This document shows, one piece after another, positions 51,601-63,562 of a DNA stretch of 64,000 nt. This stretch comes from Vespula vulgaris (taxonomy: Eukaryota; Arthropoda; Insecta; Hymenoptera; Vespidae). Numbering within the stretch: position 1 is the stretch's first letter; each line of letters starts with the position of its first letter. Location: positions 2,615,001 through 2,679,000 of the forward strand of contig NC_066603.1 of the NCBI RefSeq assembly GCF_905475345.1, in the 5' to 3' direction. Both the position numbers and the translations under genes were made by a program. Below the pieces are notes generated by a model, which saw only the letters and a program-made list of their open reading frames with translations, was not told where the DNA came from and did not search any database.

Positions 51601-53920
51601 TAAATTTCCTACAAATAATATTATTTCAATGACCTTACCACTGTCATGCCTTCCGGTATTTCAAGATCTGGCGGCGGTACAAAAGCTTGATCCTCTTCTT
51701 GCGATCCTTCTGATTGTTTTGGACTCTGTGAGTCTTCGCACGCTAACTTGGAATTGTTTTCATCCTCGTTATAATTATATGCTACTTGAGTATAAGAATT
51801 TTCTGATTCCAATGCTTGATGCAATCTTTTCATCTCTTCTTCTAATGCCAAGAAAAAGGGTAATACATTAAAATCGTTAGTAATTCTTAATTTTAATGGT
51901 TCTAGACAGAATAATAGTTAATTTAGAGTTTTAGAAATATTTATATGAACCATACCATGATACATGGAATCTTCTGCGTCATTATTATACAAGGATCGGT
52001 ATCTTTCTTCGTCACAGAGCTGTTCAACTTTAAGTTCATCCTCTGTGAGTATTGTCCGTTGATCAAAACCACCTGCCGGTGGCTCATGAATCCTTAAATC
52101 CCCCAGTGCTCCACGTCCATCGTATCTATACACATACAATGTTTAAATTAGAGAAGGAAAATGATATTTTTTTTACATAAATTTTGTTAATCGCGGCATC
52201 TGTAAAATAATTTATGAAGAGAATCCCACCACAAAGAGTTTTCTCTGAAATAAAATATAGTCATACAAAGTTGAATGACATGTCTTTATGTGTAATTTAT
52301 TTCTTTGCATAACTTTCAAATTAAATACACTATGTACAATGTATTTTGTAAAATAAATTTACTACGCATTATTATACTGTTTGTTTCTGAAGATGCAATT
52401 TGCTGCTTTGTTTCTTACAAGATAGCAACATTTATGATAATTTCATAAATGCTTACATATTGATTATAAATAATTTATGAAGTTCATAGATTATTTCTTT
52501 TTTGTCACTATATTTTATACTACTTAGATGTATAAAACATAGAACCATATATTGAATTATGTAAAACATTTTGTCCTTTTTATCTAATCAAATATCATAT
52601 ATATAAGTATACATATATATTGCATTACATTTACAAATTACATGAATAATTATTATATGGTCCGTAACAATATGTCCAGTTTAATATTTAACAAAAGCTG
52701 TATCATTGCACATTGAAATTAGTTGTAATACTGCTAGATATAAGTAGCAATATAGAAAATAAAATGATCTAACTGCAATGAGCATACATATTGCATTATT
52801 CAGATAAAAAGCAAGAGTAGTTTGAGTATCGATCGTTGAATTGTAATAAAACATAGAACATTAAGCAGCACCAAATTAAATAAAGAAAAAAAGTTGAAAA
52901 ATTGAAGATACAAGTTTATAGAAAATCACTTAAAAATTCTCACAAAGTGTTCGCTTGGATGATGAAGAATACAGTTTCAGAATAAATGCTGCAATGCCTT
53001 CGACATGTGTGTACACAATCCAGCTTGCCTAAATTTCAAGAAATATTTATAATATAAATGCAAAACAAAATATTTTATATAATTTAATATATGTTTCCAG
53101 TTACATCTTGGACACGTATGCTGTACATTCAATATTTATACACAAATTGTATGCAGAGTATACACATAAACGTAGAATGTATATCGCAACATAGAGAAAT
53201 TATCAAAGTTGCATAATGCATTTGGTAATTCGTACATTGTTGCCAGCACAGCTGAATCTAAGACGCTAATACATACCATGCTGAACGGTCATAAATACCT
53301 ATAACCGTCAGCTTGCCATTTGTCTCTCTACGCTGTGTCTCACCTTGCTGCTGCACAGATGGTCAGCCATAAGCGCCAAGCCACAAGAGCACCTTATTCT
53401 GCGCCCGTGCAGAGCGCATATCGCGCTTCAACACTGCGCGTTCATACGGCCAACACCTGCAGAAACCTTAAACAGTCTCCAGATTGCTTATCTGCACATT
53501 AACTATTTGCAGTAACCGTAACGGTACTGTCTCTTCGAGTGTCATTCACTGCAGTTTTTTTATTTATTTATTTTTTATTATTATTATTTTATTTTTTTTT
53601 ATTTTTTTTTGTTTTTTTTTTTTTTGAATCTGAGATCATTCTTCTAAACGTTACATATATGATGTGTTTATGCAAGAATAAATATCCTAGATCATAAATT
53701 TTTTCTAGGTTAGGGAAACGGACCTGTCTATCTTCAATGTGTTATCGCCCATCCATGGTATCAAATGCTTCCCCTGATCAATCATTTTCGCCTTGTCATC
53801 GTCTCGAAATAATTTGCAGCTATATCCGAACACCAACAGCTCCTGTGGTTCCTCTTCACCATTTTTTTTACGCAGAATCCCTGAATCAACCATCCACCGT
53901 TGACCCTTCGACGACGCCAT
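48356..53920 (-). CDS. su(w[a]): Splicing factor, suppressor of white-apricot homologue (SFSWAP), eight exons, 829 aa
   Basis: Nuclear regulator of alternative splicing. Exons on the minus strand: 53920-53724, 52125-51956, 51841-51639, 51550-51328, 51056-50977, 50246-50079, 49998-48713 and 48518-48356. They total 2,490 nt and phase is kept throughout. Domain order: N-terminal DRY_EERY region (about 28-160) with the DRYD and DEERYRSLY motifs; first SWAP/Surp domain (about 191-250, containing FLSIGEPLHPYYKFVL); acidic exon 5 with YLHPSL; Pro-rich linker; second SWAP/Surp domain (about 424-474, FNFLELSHQYHGYYAHKL); K/E/Q-rich charged middle (about 475-640); C-terminal RS domain (about 750-829) ending in SDSSSS. 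The Drosophila protein is 964 aa and human 951 aa, so this copy is compact. The start is the first ATG of exon 1, 611 bp from the divergent E(z) start. In Drosophila this gene represses splicing of its own first introns; see the candidate poison exon in intron 1. Confidence 0.95.
52126..53723 (-). other. su(w[a]): Intron 1 of SFSWAP (1,598 bp)
   Basis: The largest intron of the gene. Most is AT-rich, but about 53,230-53,530 is clearly GC-richer and of high complexity, unlike the surrounding intron. That block holds the candidate cassette exon described separately. Confidence 0.85.
53344..53456 (-). other. su(w[a]): Candidate poison exon in SFSWAP intron 1 (113 nt)
   Basis: On the minus strand an acceptor (AAGGTTTCTGCAG) precedes 53,456 and a strong donor (CAGCAAG then GTGAGA) follows 53,344. 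Joined to exon 1 in phase 2, the segment reads about 33 sense codons and then an in-frame TGA; 113 nt is also not a multiple of three. An alternative acceptor (AATGTGCAG) gives an exon starting at 53,491 with an immediate in-frame TAA. Either choice would truncate the protein within the DRY_EERY region. Inclusion would therefore act as an off switch. Splicing itself is inferred, not shown. Confidence 0.45.
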
Positions 53921-54531
53921 TTTATGTCTACATGCGACTACGAGAAGAGAGGAAGCGTTTGCCCAAAATCAACTATAATCAAGTGATAGAACAACACAAA
54001 GATACCGTCATCGTAAATAGACAAGTGTGAAAGCGGATTGGTCCGCTTGATACGTTTAATCGTAATTGGCTCCCTCTTATATATATTAACGACAGTAAGG
54101 CTAATAAGTCCATGCTGATTGGTTAACACCCATGTGGCGCTGCAGGCACGTGACGCTATTGTCGCGTAACCAAAAAGGAACTATTTTCTGCCGAGTCAAT
54201 TTGACCATCTATAAGCGTTACGAGTTCAGAAAAAATCAAATGAAAAATTAACTAATACTAAAAATGATCATTTACACGATACTAATAATTAACTAAATAT
54301 TTATATTCGTATCAAGAGTTGACGAAACTAATCGCTAAATCGACATCGATGTGCGCGCCATCTGGCATAACAAATCAAAATTAAAATCGACGCTCGACGA
54401 GATAATTCTCTTTCATATTGAATGAAGCTTGGTGGCTGTGATCGTCGTTGGCGTCAAGTGGGATACTTCGCATCGCAAGATTTTCGTTTAAATTCTTTTA
54501 CGATATTAATGATATTTTATTTTTATTCACA
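53921..54531. promoter_or_regulatory. Divergent promoter region between SFSWAP and E(z)
   Basis: 611 bp separate the two start codons, so both promoters and 5' UTRs lie here. It is less AT-rich than the surroundings. A palindromic E-box, CACGTG followed by AC, sits at 54,147-54,152. Other CpG-containing words include GCGCGCCATCTGGC at 54,353-54,366. I see no clear TATA box for either gene, consistent with housekeeping-type promoters. Transcription start sites were not determined. Confidence 0.75.
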
Positions 54532-57500
54532 ATGTCAAAGGCAAAAGTTTCGGCAGAATGGAGAAAACGTGTGAAATCGGAATATATGCGATTGAGGCAA
54601 ATAAAGAGGTATAAACGAGCGGACGAAGTGAAAATTGCGTGGAATCAGAATCGCAAGGTTATGACTGGTTAGTACACTTTTAAAAATTCATAATGATTTG
54701 AATATTTCTTTCATATTTTTGTTTATTCTTTTATCTTTATTTATTTATTGTTTTTATTATTATTCGATTGAAAAGTTTGCGCAAGTATTCAAAAAATGAT
54801 TATGTTTACACTTTAATCCGATTAAAACGAATTGTGTTCAATAATAAAGATATATATCATGCATTATTGTATATATAAATAAAAATTTTCTCAATTAGAA
54901 CTTCTTATAACCGAACAAAAACGATGGGCGGATGGAAAAGCAATGTGGCTTGCTATGCATGATATTCCACCTCATGTATCTTGCATGAAAAAAGCAGAGG
55001 TGACTAGTTCTGACGGTGAAGTACAAACATGTCCTGTTAAAATAATAAATGCTGTTACTCCGATACCTACAATGTATACATGGGCACCGATACAACAGAA
55101 TTTTATGGTAGAAGATGAAACTGTATTACACAACATTCCTTACATGGGAGATGAAATCTTAGATCAAGATGGAACTTTTATCGAAGAACTTATTAAGAAT
55201 TATGACGGAAAAGTAATAAAGAATATTTTAAAAGAATTATTAATATATTAAGTGTTTTAATGTACTACATTGTTATTATTATATTACAGGTACACGGAGA
55301 TAGGGTATCTGGTTTTATGGACGATTCTATTTTTGTCGATTTAGTAAATGCTTTAGTTAATTATGAAAGAGACGATAAAGAAAGAGAACATACTAAAAAA
55401 GGAAAAGAATCTAAAGAAAAAGAAGATCAAAAGGATGATGACAAAGATAATAAGGACGATGTTAAAGCAGAAGTATCGGTGGAAAAACCAATAGAAGATT
55501 CGAAAGCTCAAGCTACACCATTCCCATCCATGCACATATTTAATGTAAGCTATCAGTTTTATAAAATGATTTTATATAAGTTTAATATTACTAATAGATT
55601 TTCTTATATTAGGCAATATCTAGCATGTTTCCTGATAAAGGCAGACCCGAAGAATTAAAAGAAAAATACATTGAACTAACAGAAAGATCAGATCCAAATG
55701 TATTGCCACCAGAATGTACTCCTAACATCGATGGTGTAAATGCAAAAAGTGTACCAAGAGAGCAGACTATGCATTCGTTTCACACGCTCTTCTGTAGAAG
55801 ATGCTTCAAATATGACTGCTTCTTACATCGTGAGTAGACAGCTAGTTTAATGTTATTACTCTCAAGTTGTATCTTGTCAGGCAACATCGCAATAGGAATA
55901 AAGAAAGACGTTACAAGGATATGCAAATTATCTCCTTATACGCACAGCCTCTAGATACAACTTATTGATGATTTACATTCTATATGACTACGAAGCTGGA
56001 TGTATATTAATTACAATAATTTGTGATTCCTGATTTATCGTAGCAGCCAGGGGGACCTCGCCGCAAGGTAAAGAACAACATTGCATACAAACGAGCGCAT
56101 TCGATCGAACGCTTTTTTTTGTTTAGCACGGAGGCATCGCCAAGGGTTCATCCACAATCGTATTTCATTCGTCGTTCATCGCTCTGTCTACTAAATTTCT
56201 CTCCATTCGCGATATAATAGATTAGGATTATGTTCAATCTTAAAGTTTTACCATTAATTTTAGGTCTTCAAGTCTGCCATCCAGGACCAAATTTACTCAA
56301 ACGAAAAGGTCCGGACTTGAGGCCATTTTCTGAACCCTGTGGAACAGAATGTTATATGCATTTGGTAAGATGTGTGTATGTGTGTGCGTGCGCGCGTATG
56401 TGTGTGTGAAATGCATAGCAATTTATTCGATAAAACATCAAACTACGTTTTCGTATTATTTCCAATTCAGGAAGGTATGAAAGAAAAACTTGCTGCACAA
56501 GCAGCAGATATAAAAGATGACGAAGGAGATGATAAAAGAGGTGGTCCTAGAAAAGTAAGAAAGCAAGCAAGTGTGGATTCTGGAAATGAAGCAAGTAGCG
56601 AAGACAGCAACGACAGTAATAAATATAGTCAAGGTGGTTGCTGTCAAGGTAAAATAATATCTTAGAACTGTTAACTCGTAAAGAAAAAATTATTATAAAA
56701 ATATTGATACATATTCCATTTCATTGTAATCAACAGATTTCAAACAAAATGTTAATAAAGAAGTTAAATCCGAAGAAATGATGGAAGATCAAGCACAGCC
56801 AGAAAATCAAGCTCCTTTCACTTTATTAGGTCTTGATAAACGAGTCAAGACGGAAAGTGAGTTATCATGGACAGGTTCTGAACAGAGTCTTTTCAGAGCT
56901 TTACATAAAGCTTTTCCTGGGAATCCTTGCGCATTAGCACAAATTATGTTGACTAAAACTTGTCAGGAAGTTTATCAATTCGCTCAAAAAGAAGCTTCAG
57001 ACATTCCAGCGGTAGAACATTTAAAAGATTTTACACCTCCACGAAAGAAGAAGAAGAAACATAGACTTTGGTCGATGCATTGCAGAAAGATACAATTAAA
57101 AAAAGATTCTGGTAATTAATTTCTTATTAATGATAATAATAAAAAAAATAATAAAATAATAAAAAAGACAACGAGACAATCATAGTCAGAAGTATCCTCG
57201 CGCGTTCCTTTTTTTGTTTGCGTTTACCATATGTATAAAAATCATACTCACAGGTGCCAATCATGTCCACAACTTCGCACCGTGCGATCATCCTGGCCGT
57301 CAATGCGATAATTCTTGTCCATGTATACAGGCGCAAAACTTCTGCGAAAAATTCTGTCAATGCAGCAGTGAATGTCAGAATCGATTTCCTGGCTGTAGAT
57401 GCAAAGCTCAGTGTAATACAAAACAATGTCCTTGCTATCTAGCAGTAAGGGAATGTGATCCTGATCTTTGTCAAACATGTGGGGCAGATCAATTTCAAAT

Positions 57501-58220
57501 TACTAAAATATCATGTAAAAATGTTAGCGTTCAACGTGGTCTTCGTAAGTATCAAAAAAAGTTAAAATAACAGAAAGTATGCGTTGATCAAATGTAGAAA
57601 CAAATCTACAAAGATATATGTTATCTTTATTTAGATAAACATCTTTTAATGGCACCATCCGATGTAGCTGGTTGGGGAATCTTTTTAAAAGAATCTGCTG
57701 CCAAAAATGAATTTATTTCTGAATACTGTGGAGAAATTATAAGCCAAGACGAAGCTGATAGAAGAGGAAAAGTATACGATAAATACATGTGCAGTTTTCT
57801 ATTCAATCTAAACAATGGTATTTATTTTAGATAATAATCATAAAAAAGTGTTGACGCGGTATAACCACATATGCTATTCTCGTTTGACAGATTTTGTAGT
57901 AGATGCAACGCGCAAAGGAAACAAAATAAGATTCGCAAATCATTCGATAAATCCTAATTGTTATGCCAAAGTTATGATGGTTAATGGTGATCATAGAATA
58001 GGTATTTTTGCAAAAAGAGCTATTCAGCCAGGGGAAGAATTGTTTTTTGATTATAGGTTAGTACATCTGTAAAATTAAATTTAAATTATGATTTTTTTTT
58101 TTTTTTAAACATAAAAAATATACAATACAAATGTTATATTTATTTATTTTTTATTACAGATACGGTCCAACTGAACAACTCAAATTTGTTGGGATTGAAC
58201 GTGAAATGGAATTTCTTTGA
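54532..58220 (+). CDS. E(z): Enhancer of zeste, PRC2 histone H3K27 methyltransferase, eleven exons, 758 aa
   Basis: Catalytic subunit of Polycomb repressive complex 2; it methylates H3 lysine 27 in chromatin with Esc/EED and Su(z)12. Exons: 54532-54667, 54899-55212, 55290-55544, 55613-55829, 56264-56364, 56471-56648, 56737-57111, 57254-57544, 57635-57817, 57891-58056 and 58160-58220. They total 2,277 nt and phase is kept throughout. Length is close to Drosophila E(z) (760 aa). The N-terminal part includes the conserved HDIPPHVSCMKK-type region and the C-rich FCRRCFKYDCFLHR. An acidic/basic low-complexity stretch covers about 177-215. SANT domain about 445-490 (WTGSEQSLFRALHKAF). CXC domain about 530-615 with its Cys clusters. 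SET domain about 623-745 with GWGIF (636-640), SEYCGEII, RFANHS (697-702) and the closing FFDYRYG. It ends GIEREMEFL. Alternative inclusion of a microexon in intron 4 is possible. Confidence 0.97.
56044..56067 (+). other. E(z): Candidate in-frame microexon in E(z) intron 4 (24 or 21 nt)
   Basis: TAGCAG gives two adjacent acceptors (after 56,043 and after 56,046) and CAAG then GTAAAG gives a donor after 56,067. The resulting exons are 24 or 21 nt, both multiples of three, and fit the phase-1 junction between exons 4 and 5. Inclusion would change CFLHR-LQV to CFLHP-ARGTSPQG-LQV, or the version one residue shorter, with no stop. Skipping gives the Drosophila-like CFLHRLQ. Inclusion is inferred from splice-site sequence only. 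Confidence 0.45.
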
Positions 58221-58560
58221 AGTGATACTTTGAAACTATTCTTTTGAAAACTTATGTACGTGCATCGATAAGTTCCTTTTTAGTTCAAGTTTATTTAAAA
58301 AGAAAACAAAACAAAACAAAAAGAGAAAAACTTATTCCATTATTATCAAAATCGACAGTATTTGAATATCGATAGACTCAATCTGCCTGCATATCAAATA
58401 GTTTTTGAAACAAAAAAAAAATACATGTAAAAAGATCTTTGAATATGTGTGTTGTGTCTGTGTGTATGGATATGTGGTCGCTTATGTATGAATGGGAATA
58501 AGTATGTGATTTCTTAAGACGCCTTTTTCAAATAAAAGTTTCATCGGTACACATCTGGTA
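58221..58560 (+). terminator. E(z): E(z) 3' UTR with polyadenylation signal
   Basis: The sequence after the stop codon is AT-rich with a GT-rich patch (58,448-58,470). A canonical AATAAA lies at 58,531-58,536, 311 bp past the stop, followed by T/G-containing sequence. This is the most likely cleavage region; the exact site is unknown. Confidence 0.6.
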
Positions 58561-59040
58561 TCTTTAATATATACAGTATCTTCTATACTATTCTTCTCTT
58601 TTTCTCTCTCTTAAAAATGTACAAAGAAATAGTTTATTTTTAATTCTAAAACCATCGATCTACTCGTTTTCAAAAATATTTTTTATATTAAAAATTTTAC
58701 GATATAAAAAATAATATAAAAATATAAAATTATATTATAATATTATAATAATACATTAAAAAAAAAAAAAAAAAAGAAGTAAGATCAACTTTTAGTCTAT
58801 CATCAATAAAATTTCGTTCTAAAAGTATTAGAAATATAAATATATTTGTCTTAAATAAAACAAAAAGTTAATACGTAATTTTTTGCATTTTTGAGGTTAA
58901 ATCGAATTTCTTTCGTAATACGTATTTATTTATAAGATATAAAAAAAAAAAGAGAGAGAGAAAAAATATCTACTTTTTGATAAAGTCTCAGATATAATCA
59001 AACATTGACGCGATATATTAATTTTTGTTTGTATTTAATT
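58561..59040. other. AT-rich intergenic spacer after E(z)
   Basis: TC-rich then strongly AT-rich sequence with poly-A runs (58,756-58,776). No coding or structured feature is visible. Confidence 0.6.
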
Positions 59041-59667
59041 GTTAAACTGTTTTCAAGGGTTGAATTCAAATGCGAGAAATTCGCGCGCAACTTTCAAACG
59101 TCAGAGTTAGTTCGAAGGGATTCTAGAAGAGAGCTTCCAACGGACCGCGGAGCAATTCAGCCACCAGTTGCGGACTTCGCGGCCGCGAAAACGGATCGGT
59201 GGATTTTTAGATTGCAAAAATCCAGTTTTAAAGAAAGAATAAAGAAAAATCACGTTTTAAATGATATAAAAAAAATAATAATAATAAAATATAAATAATA
59301 AAAGAAGAAAAGTGAAGAAAAGTTTTCGATCGTTATGAGGATAAATAATAGAAGAAATTTGTCGAAGGATCCGATTAAACGTTCGTGTTTATTCGCGAGA
59401 ATTCGGCCTTTTTGTTCGTTTTTACAAGATCTTGATCGGTAAAGTTCGATAGTTTCGTAAGTAATTAAAACAACAATAAATTAATAAACGACAACATCTT
59501 TATCGTCGATTATTCGGAATTGAATCCAACGATCATGTTACGAATAAGAAGCAGCAATAGAATTTGAAAAGACGTCTCGAAGATCGTCATCGGAATCTCT
59601 TAGAAAATAAGGTTATTTGGATTGAAGCCAGATTTTTTTCGGAAGAAAGACACTTCGTTCAGACGAC
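59041..59667 (+). promoter_or_regulatory. Putative promoter and 5' UTR of the next gene
   Basis: About 59,060-59,210 is GC-rich and CpG-rich (GCGCGCAAC, GGACCGCGGAG, TTCGCGGCCGCG), standing out from the surroundings. It lies 450-600 bp upstream of a well-placed ATG with a splice donor. A TSS-proximal role is inferred from composition and position. Confidence 0.35.
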
Positions 59668-59680
59668 ATGGAGGAAGAAG
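59668..59680 (+). CDS. Putative tiny first coding exon (MEEE...)
   Basis: ATG at 59,668 in a favourable context (ACGACATGG) is followed by GAG GAA GAA G and then a GTAATT donor, giving M-E-E-E plus one nucleotide. The downstream exon must lie beyond a long intron, probably outside the window. The assignment rests on the donor and the CpG-rich region upstream; the protein is unknown. Confidence 0.3.
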
Positions 59681-60211
59681 GTAATTATACATGTATAATA
59701 TATATATATATATATATATTTGATTCGAAAACAAAGCTTTTGTTACAGTACGAATTTTTTTACTGTCTTTTTTTTTTTATTTTTTTTATTTTTTAAAGAA
59801 ACATTCGAATCGATCGATAAAACAAAACGTTCGAAATAAAAGACGGTCGACGACGAGTATCGTCTTTCCTTTTCTTTTCTTCTTATTTTTTGTTTTCGTC
59901 CATTTTGTTCTTATCTGTTTCGTAATAAATAATATCCGCCATGATTACTATGCGACCAATAAATTCGAAGGAAATATTTCCTGCTTGTTTCCAAACAGGA
60001 TGAAAATATCGGTTTAGAGATAAAATAAAAGTAAAAGAAATAGGATTTCGAAATAAGGATGGAAATAGAGAGTTGAATTGAAAAAAAAAAAAATAGAAAG
60101 AAAAGGGAGGGAATGAAATAAGTGTCCGATTCGCCATGATGGAAAGATTTGAGCGGGAATAATGGCCGTTATAATCACTTTCAATGCAGATGTATTATTA
60201 TAGAAATAAAC

Positions 60212-60252
<41 letters not shown>

Positions 60253-60978
60253 TCTCTCTCTCTTTCTTTCTTTGAGTCGTCAGAGACGTTTTGTGATTCT
60301 AACCAATGTCTTCATCTCCTCGAGCAGCGAATGTAAATATACAGAATGAATCATACGTATAAACGGATCAGTCGATCGTTCGATTAAAATGATATTAATC
60401 ATTTTCGATCGGTTTTGATTAAGAAATGATGACATTAGTAAATTTTTTTTTATAATGTTTATTACATTTAACATATTCTTTTTTATGAGAATTTCTTGTT
60501 GGAAATGTTTCTCGATTACTTGTGCGTTTTTTTCTCTCTCCTTCTCTCTTTCTTTCTTTCTTTCTCTGTTTTTGTTTGCTTTTCACGAGAATCTTAGAAC
60601 GTAATTCTATTGTTCGATCATTAATGAAGAAATAATTAGGAAATTGTTTATAAACTATTTTTTTTTCTTTTTTTAATAAAAGATTTGTCGTTGAAGTGTT
60701 AGTTTTTCGTCAATATTTTAACCTTAAAATTGATAAAACAATTTTCGATCATTTTTCAAGAAGGACACTTCTTGTTGAATGTTCATTTGAATATTAACAA
60801 AAAGAAATACATTTTCTCGTTTAATAATTAAATAATATATAGAATTAAAATAAATAAATAATTTAAATTAGAGAACAAAATAAACAATTTTTTTCATGTT
60901 TCTTAAGACTAAACAATCGCACATATCGATGATGATGATATTAACGATAAGAAAAAAAATAAAGCAACGATAATAATA

Positions 60979-61009
<31 letters not shown>

Positions 61010-62967
61010 AAATGACACGAAGAAGCGTGAGCAAGAGCACTCATTCTGTTTTACACACCCATTCAAATTAAAACGTATAGACTAGAGTTTAATGCGGTTT
61101 AGTCATTATTACACACATACGTCTACATACGTATACATATATATTGACTGGAACCATATACACATACAAAGAAAACGCAATACGGATAAGAAGTACTTGT
61201 ATCGTACGTGACTTGTTCTACGATTAAATTAACAGCGAACGAACGAATCGACTTTTTCATGGCTTTCAAATGAAATTTCTTACTTTAATGAAAACTGAAA
61301 ATGTTCCTCTCTTTTTTCTATTTTCTTTTCTTTTTTTTTTTTTTCTGCAGAACCAAAGTCGAATACGTAACGAACGATGTACAATTCATATAAACGTTGA
61401 TGATTGACTTTAATGATTCGCTTGGCACTCATTGATTAACTTAATCAGGTTTGCTTAACAATGTTTGTATTGCATAAAATAATTTTTTCATATCATAAAA
61501 ATCAAACGTTTTCGTATTATCAAAAGTGTTACGAAAAAGAAGTTTAATTGCGCGAGTGATTTGTTAAAAATAAGATTTATTTTGTAAATAATTTTCTTTT
61601 CTTTCTTTCTTTTTTTTCCGAGACAATTTAAGGTTAATTGTAATTTTATTTTTATTCGTATGAGATATATATGCATGTGCGTATACATATATATCACATA
61701 TATAGATATTTATGCGTAATAGGATGACGTATATTCACATGTACGCGAAATTTGATGATTCTTATTATTTTCTACTATTTCTTTTATTAATACCGGTAAT
61801 TATTTACTCTTCGTATTTAAAATGTGATATAAAAAAATTACACGAAGAAATACGCATTTAAACTATCGAGTTTCTTTCTCTTTCTCTCTCACTTTCTTTT
61901 CTTTCTCTCTTTTTTCTTCTTTTTTTCTTTTCTATCAGGTTTTCTCGACGAGATTCGAAGTGTCATTTGAAATGAAGACAAATTCACCAGGAGAACGATT
62001 TTCTAATCCTTTCTATCTTTTCCAAACGTTACGTTTCTTCGACATTTTCTTCTTATTAAAACGAAGAAAGGAAAGAAAAACAAAAAGTAAATTAAAAAGT
62101 TATTAAAAATTCGATCTTCTCAATCGTAGGAAATTAACAATAATATTAATAATTCCGAGTATTAAACGTCTTTTTTTCGTTTCTTTTATCGAACATTTTC
62201 GTTTAGATCAACGCATATTCTTATTTAAAAAAAAATATCTACGAAACATCGTAGATTATCGTAATCGTTGCAAATTTAATCTTTTTATTAAAAATCACGA
62301 AATTTATAATATTAAATTAATAGTAATATTAATCAAACTTATCTATACGTGTGTGTGAGTATACATAAAATGTTGGTTAGTTTTTCGTTTCTCGAATATC
62401 TAATTAATACAAATTTATTACGTTCTATATAAAATTTAAAGGTTAATCTATAATATAGATGTTATCGTAGGACGAACAAAAGGTTAGATACCATAACAGT
62501 TATGACTCTTCAAATTACTTTACTACAAATTCCACAAAGATAAATACTTCGTAGTATTTGAAGGTAACCAGTTGTTTGTTAATTGTATTTAGTTCACTAG
62601 CATTGCTTTCTCGAGAGCAAATCGTTTCCCGAAAACCTAATGGTTTAAATCCAAGAGGTATAACAATCGAAACGTTAGTAAATATATACATAGGTATATA
62701 CGTACGTACAAACAATTAAGCGAACTCTCTCAAAGGCTATTACGTCTTGCCGAAAGCATTTCAAAGCTTTCAAAGCTTAAAAGTGTCCAACGTTTAAAGT
62801 CAGTTGATTAATTCAATACTTAATACTTAATAATTACAATCGAATTTTATTTATCTAAAACAATCTTAAACATGTTTAGGTTTTAATCGATATTATTTAT
62901 TAGGTATATTTAATCAAATTTAACCTATACTTCCGTAATCCCATTTGTTGTTCTTTTATAGGGAAAC

Positions 62968-63007
<40 letters not shown>

Positions 63008-63370
63008 AGAAAGAATTATACAGGGTGAAAAAATTATGTTATCTCAATAATATCGATATTAATGATTAGAACTTTATATTATATTTAATATGAGTATCAT
63101 TATTAGATATAATTTATACTTATCGAACGTTAACTAATACTTAAATATAACCTATAAATTAAACCATAAGGTTTACAAATAAAAAGAAGGAAGAAAAGAA
63201 AAAGAGAATAAACCTATAAATCGTCTATCTAAATAAAAAAGACTATATATAATATAATGATCGAATGAACAATTACAATAAGTTTCAAGAGATAAAGAAA
63301 ATTAGAACGAGAATCTTTATCGTGATAAGTAAAAAGATCTATACTTTCTTTTCTTTTTTCTTATTTTTTT

Positions 63371-63435
<65 letters not shown>

Positions 63436-63472
63436 AAAGAGAAGGAAAGAGAAGGAAGAAAAGAAGGAAGGA

Positions 63473-63504
<32 letters not shown>

Positions 63505-63562
63505 AAAAGAAAGAAACGAAAGAAAAAAGTCAAAGTAACGGTCGTTTCTGTGACGTAGTTAC
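59681..63562. repeat. AT-rich region with microsatellites, possibly intronic
   Basis: Contains (TA)n (59,697-59,720), (TC)n (60,213-60,265), (AAT)n (60,970-61,010), T-rich blocks, (TA)n (62,972-63,001), (GA)n at 63,377-63,432 and (GAAA)n at about 63,470-63,508. No exon is supported. A solitary CAGGGTG end lies at 63,021. Confidence 0.55.
63021..63040. mobile_element. Solitary CAGGGTG-type terminal sequence
   Basis: TATA followed by CAGGGTGAAAAAATTATGTT resembles the outer 7-8 bases of the MITE ends at 32,651 and 39,992. No matching partner was found, so it is only a possible remnant. Confidence 0.25.

Noticed and set aside
53320..53502. 60-codon plus-strand ORF in SFSWAP intron 1
   Set aside because: It overlaps the GC-richer block, but the minus-strand splice sites explain the block better. 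It has no family match or independent support.
60336..60360. Sequence resembling a degraded CAGGGTG-type transposon end (ACAGAATGAATCATACG)
   Set aside because: Too many mismatches and no partner end, so it was not called.
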